Source of the DNA: Derxia gummosa DSM 723 | GTDB lineage: Bacteria > Pseudomonadota > Gammaproteobacteria > Burkholderiales > Burkholderiaceae_E | Assembly (NCBI RefSeq): GCF_000482785.1 | Contig: NZ_KI519499.1 | Span: 248,001 to 312,000, forward strand | Reading direction: 5' to 3' | Length of the DNA stretch: 64,000 nucleotides | Shown: positions 63,897-64,000 of the stretch, piece after piece | Numbering within the stretch: position 1 is the stretch's first letter | How the letters are laid out: every line of letters begins with the position of its first letter | Notes under the pieces: generated by a model | Told to the model about the DNA's origin: nothing | Databases searched by the model: none | What the model saw: the letters and a program-made list of their open reading frames with translations, nothing else | Made by a program: the position numbers and the translations under genes

Positions 63897-64000
63897 GTCG
63901 CGCGGGAATGGCAAGCGGGGCTTGCCCTCGAAGCGGCGGCGGCGGCCCGGCGCTCCGCCTGCGGCGCACTGCGGAGGGTCGGTGGGCTGCCCGCCGCCCG

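Overview
The window is about 70% GC with long antisense open frames everywhere. Its conserved gene neighbourhoods are grpE-thioredoxin-dnaK-dnaJ, hrcA facing nadK-recN, a Glk-HexR fusion, and tsaD and plsY near nitrogen genes. Together these point to a betaproteobacterium of the order Burkholderiales; I cannot name a genus from sequence alone. No rRNA, tRNA, CRISPR array, prophage or insertion sequence was recognised.

Layout. 0-1.5 kb: a nitrate ABC transporter gene (cut by the window edge) behind a sigma-54 promoter and an ANTAR-type two-hairpin leader with a terminator, next to its likely antiterminator nasT. 1.6-5.5 kb: tsaD, an unknown gene, amtB and plsY. 5.6-18.1 kb: a glucose uptake and early catabolism regulon, with a glucokinase-HexR fusion, an oxidoreductase, a GtsABCD-type ABC importer, a LamB-type porin, 6-phosphogluconolactonase and a second glucokinase. 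Four TGTAGTTTGACTACA-like operators lie in two promoter regions that share one architecture. 18-21 kb: an acetyltransferase and two paralogous lipoproteins, each behind a CGTGA-N6-TCACG dyad. 20.7-33.5 kb: housekeeping genes (ybaK-type deacylase, xerD, dnaJ, dnaK, thioredoxin, grpE, hemH, hrcA, nadK, recN).

33.9-51.7 kb: about 20 co-directional, often overlapping minus-strand genes. They form an aryl-polyene-like type II polyketide/fatty acid cluster: 4'-phosphopantetheinyl transferase, ACP, ketosynthase, a Gln-for-Cys chain length factor, malonyl transferase, two ketoreductases, a degenerate reductase, two hotdog dehydratases with complementary catalytic residues, and a metallo-beta-lactamase-fold hydrolase. 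An exported flavin oxidoreductase, a LolCDE/LolA-like export arm and an outer membrane protein complete it. The usual ammonia lyase is not seen. Instead the cluster carries both subunits of an indolepyruvate:ferredoxin oxidoreductase with the malonyl transferase gene between them, so an aryl-acetyl-CoA starter is a reasonable guess. This is the best candidate for an undescribed system.

52.3-61.1 kb: urate-to-ureidoglycolate catabolism (puuD, uraH, puuE, a uraD-allantoate amidohydrolase fusion), an M20 hydrolase and an ABC importer, probably for a purine or pyrimidine product. 61.2-64 kb: a small membrane protein, a prolyl-4-hydroxylase-like dioxygenase, and metZ behind a promoter, a SAM-II/SAM-V-like aptamer and a terminator. 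A 14-bp palindrome close to TGCAARSSYTTGCA recurs about 13 times across the window, mostly inside genes and written with locally rare codons.
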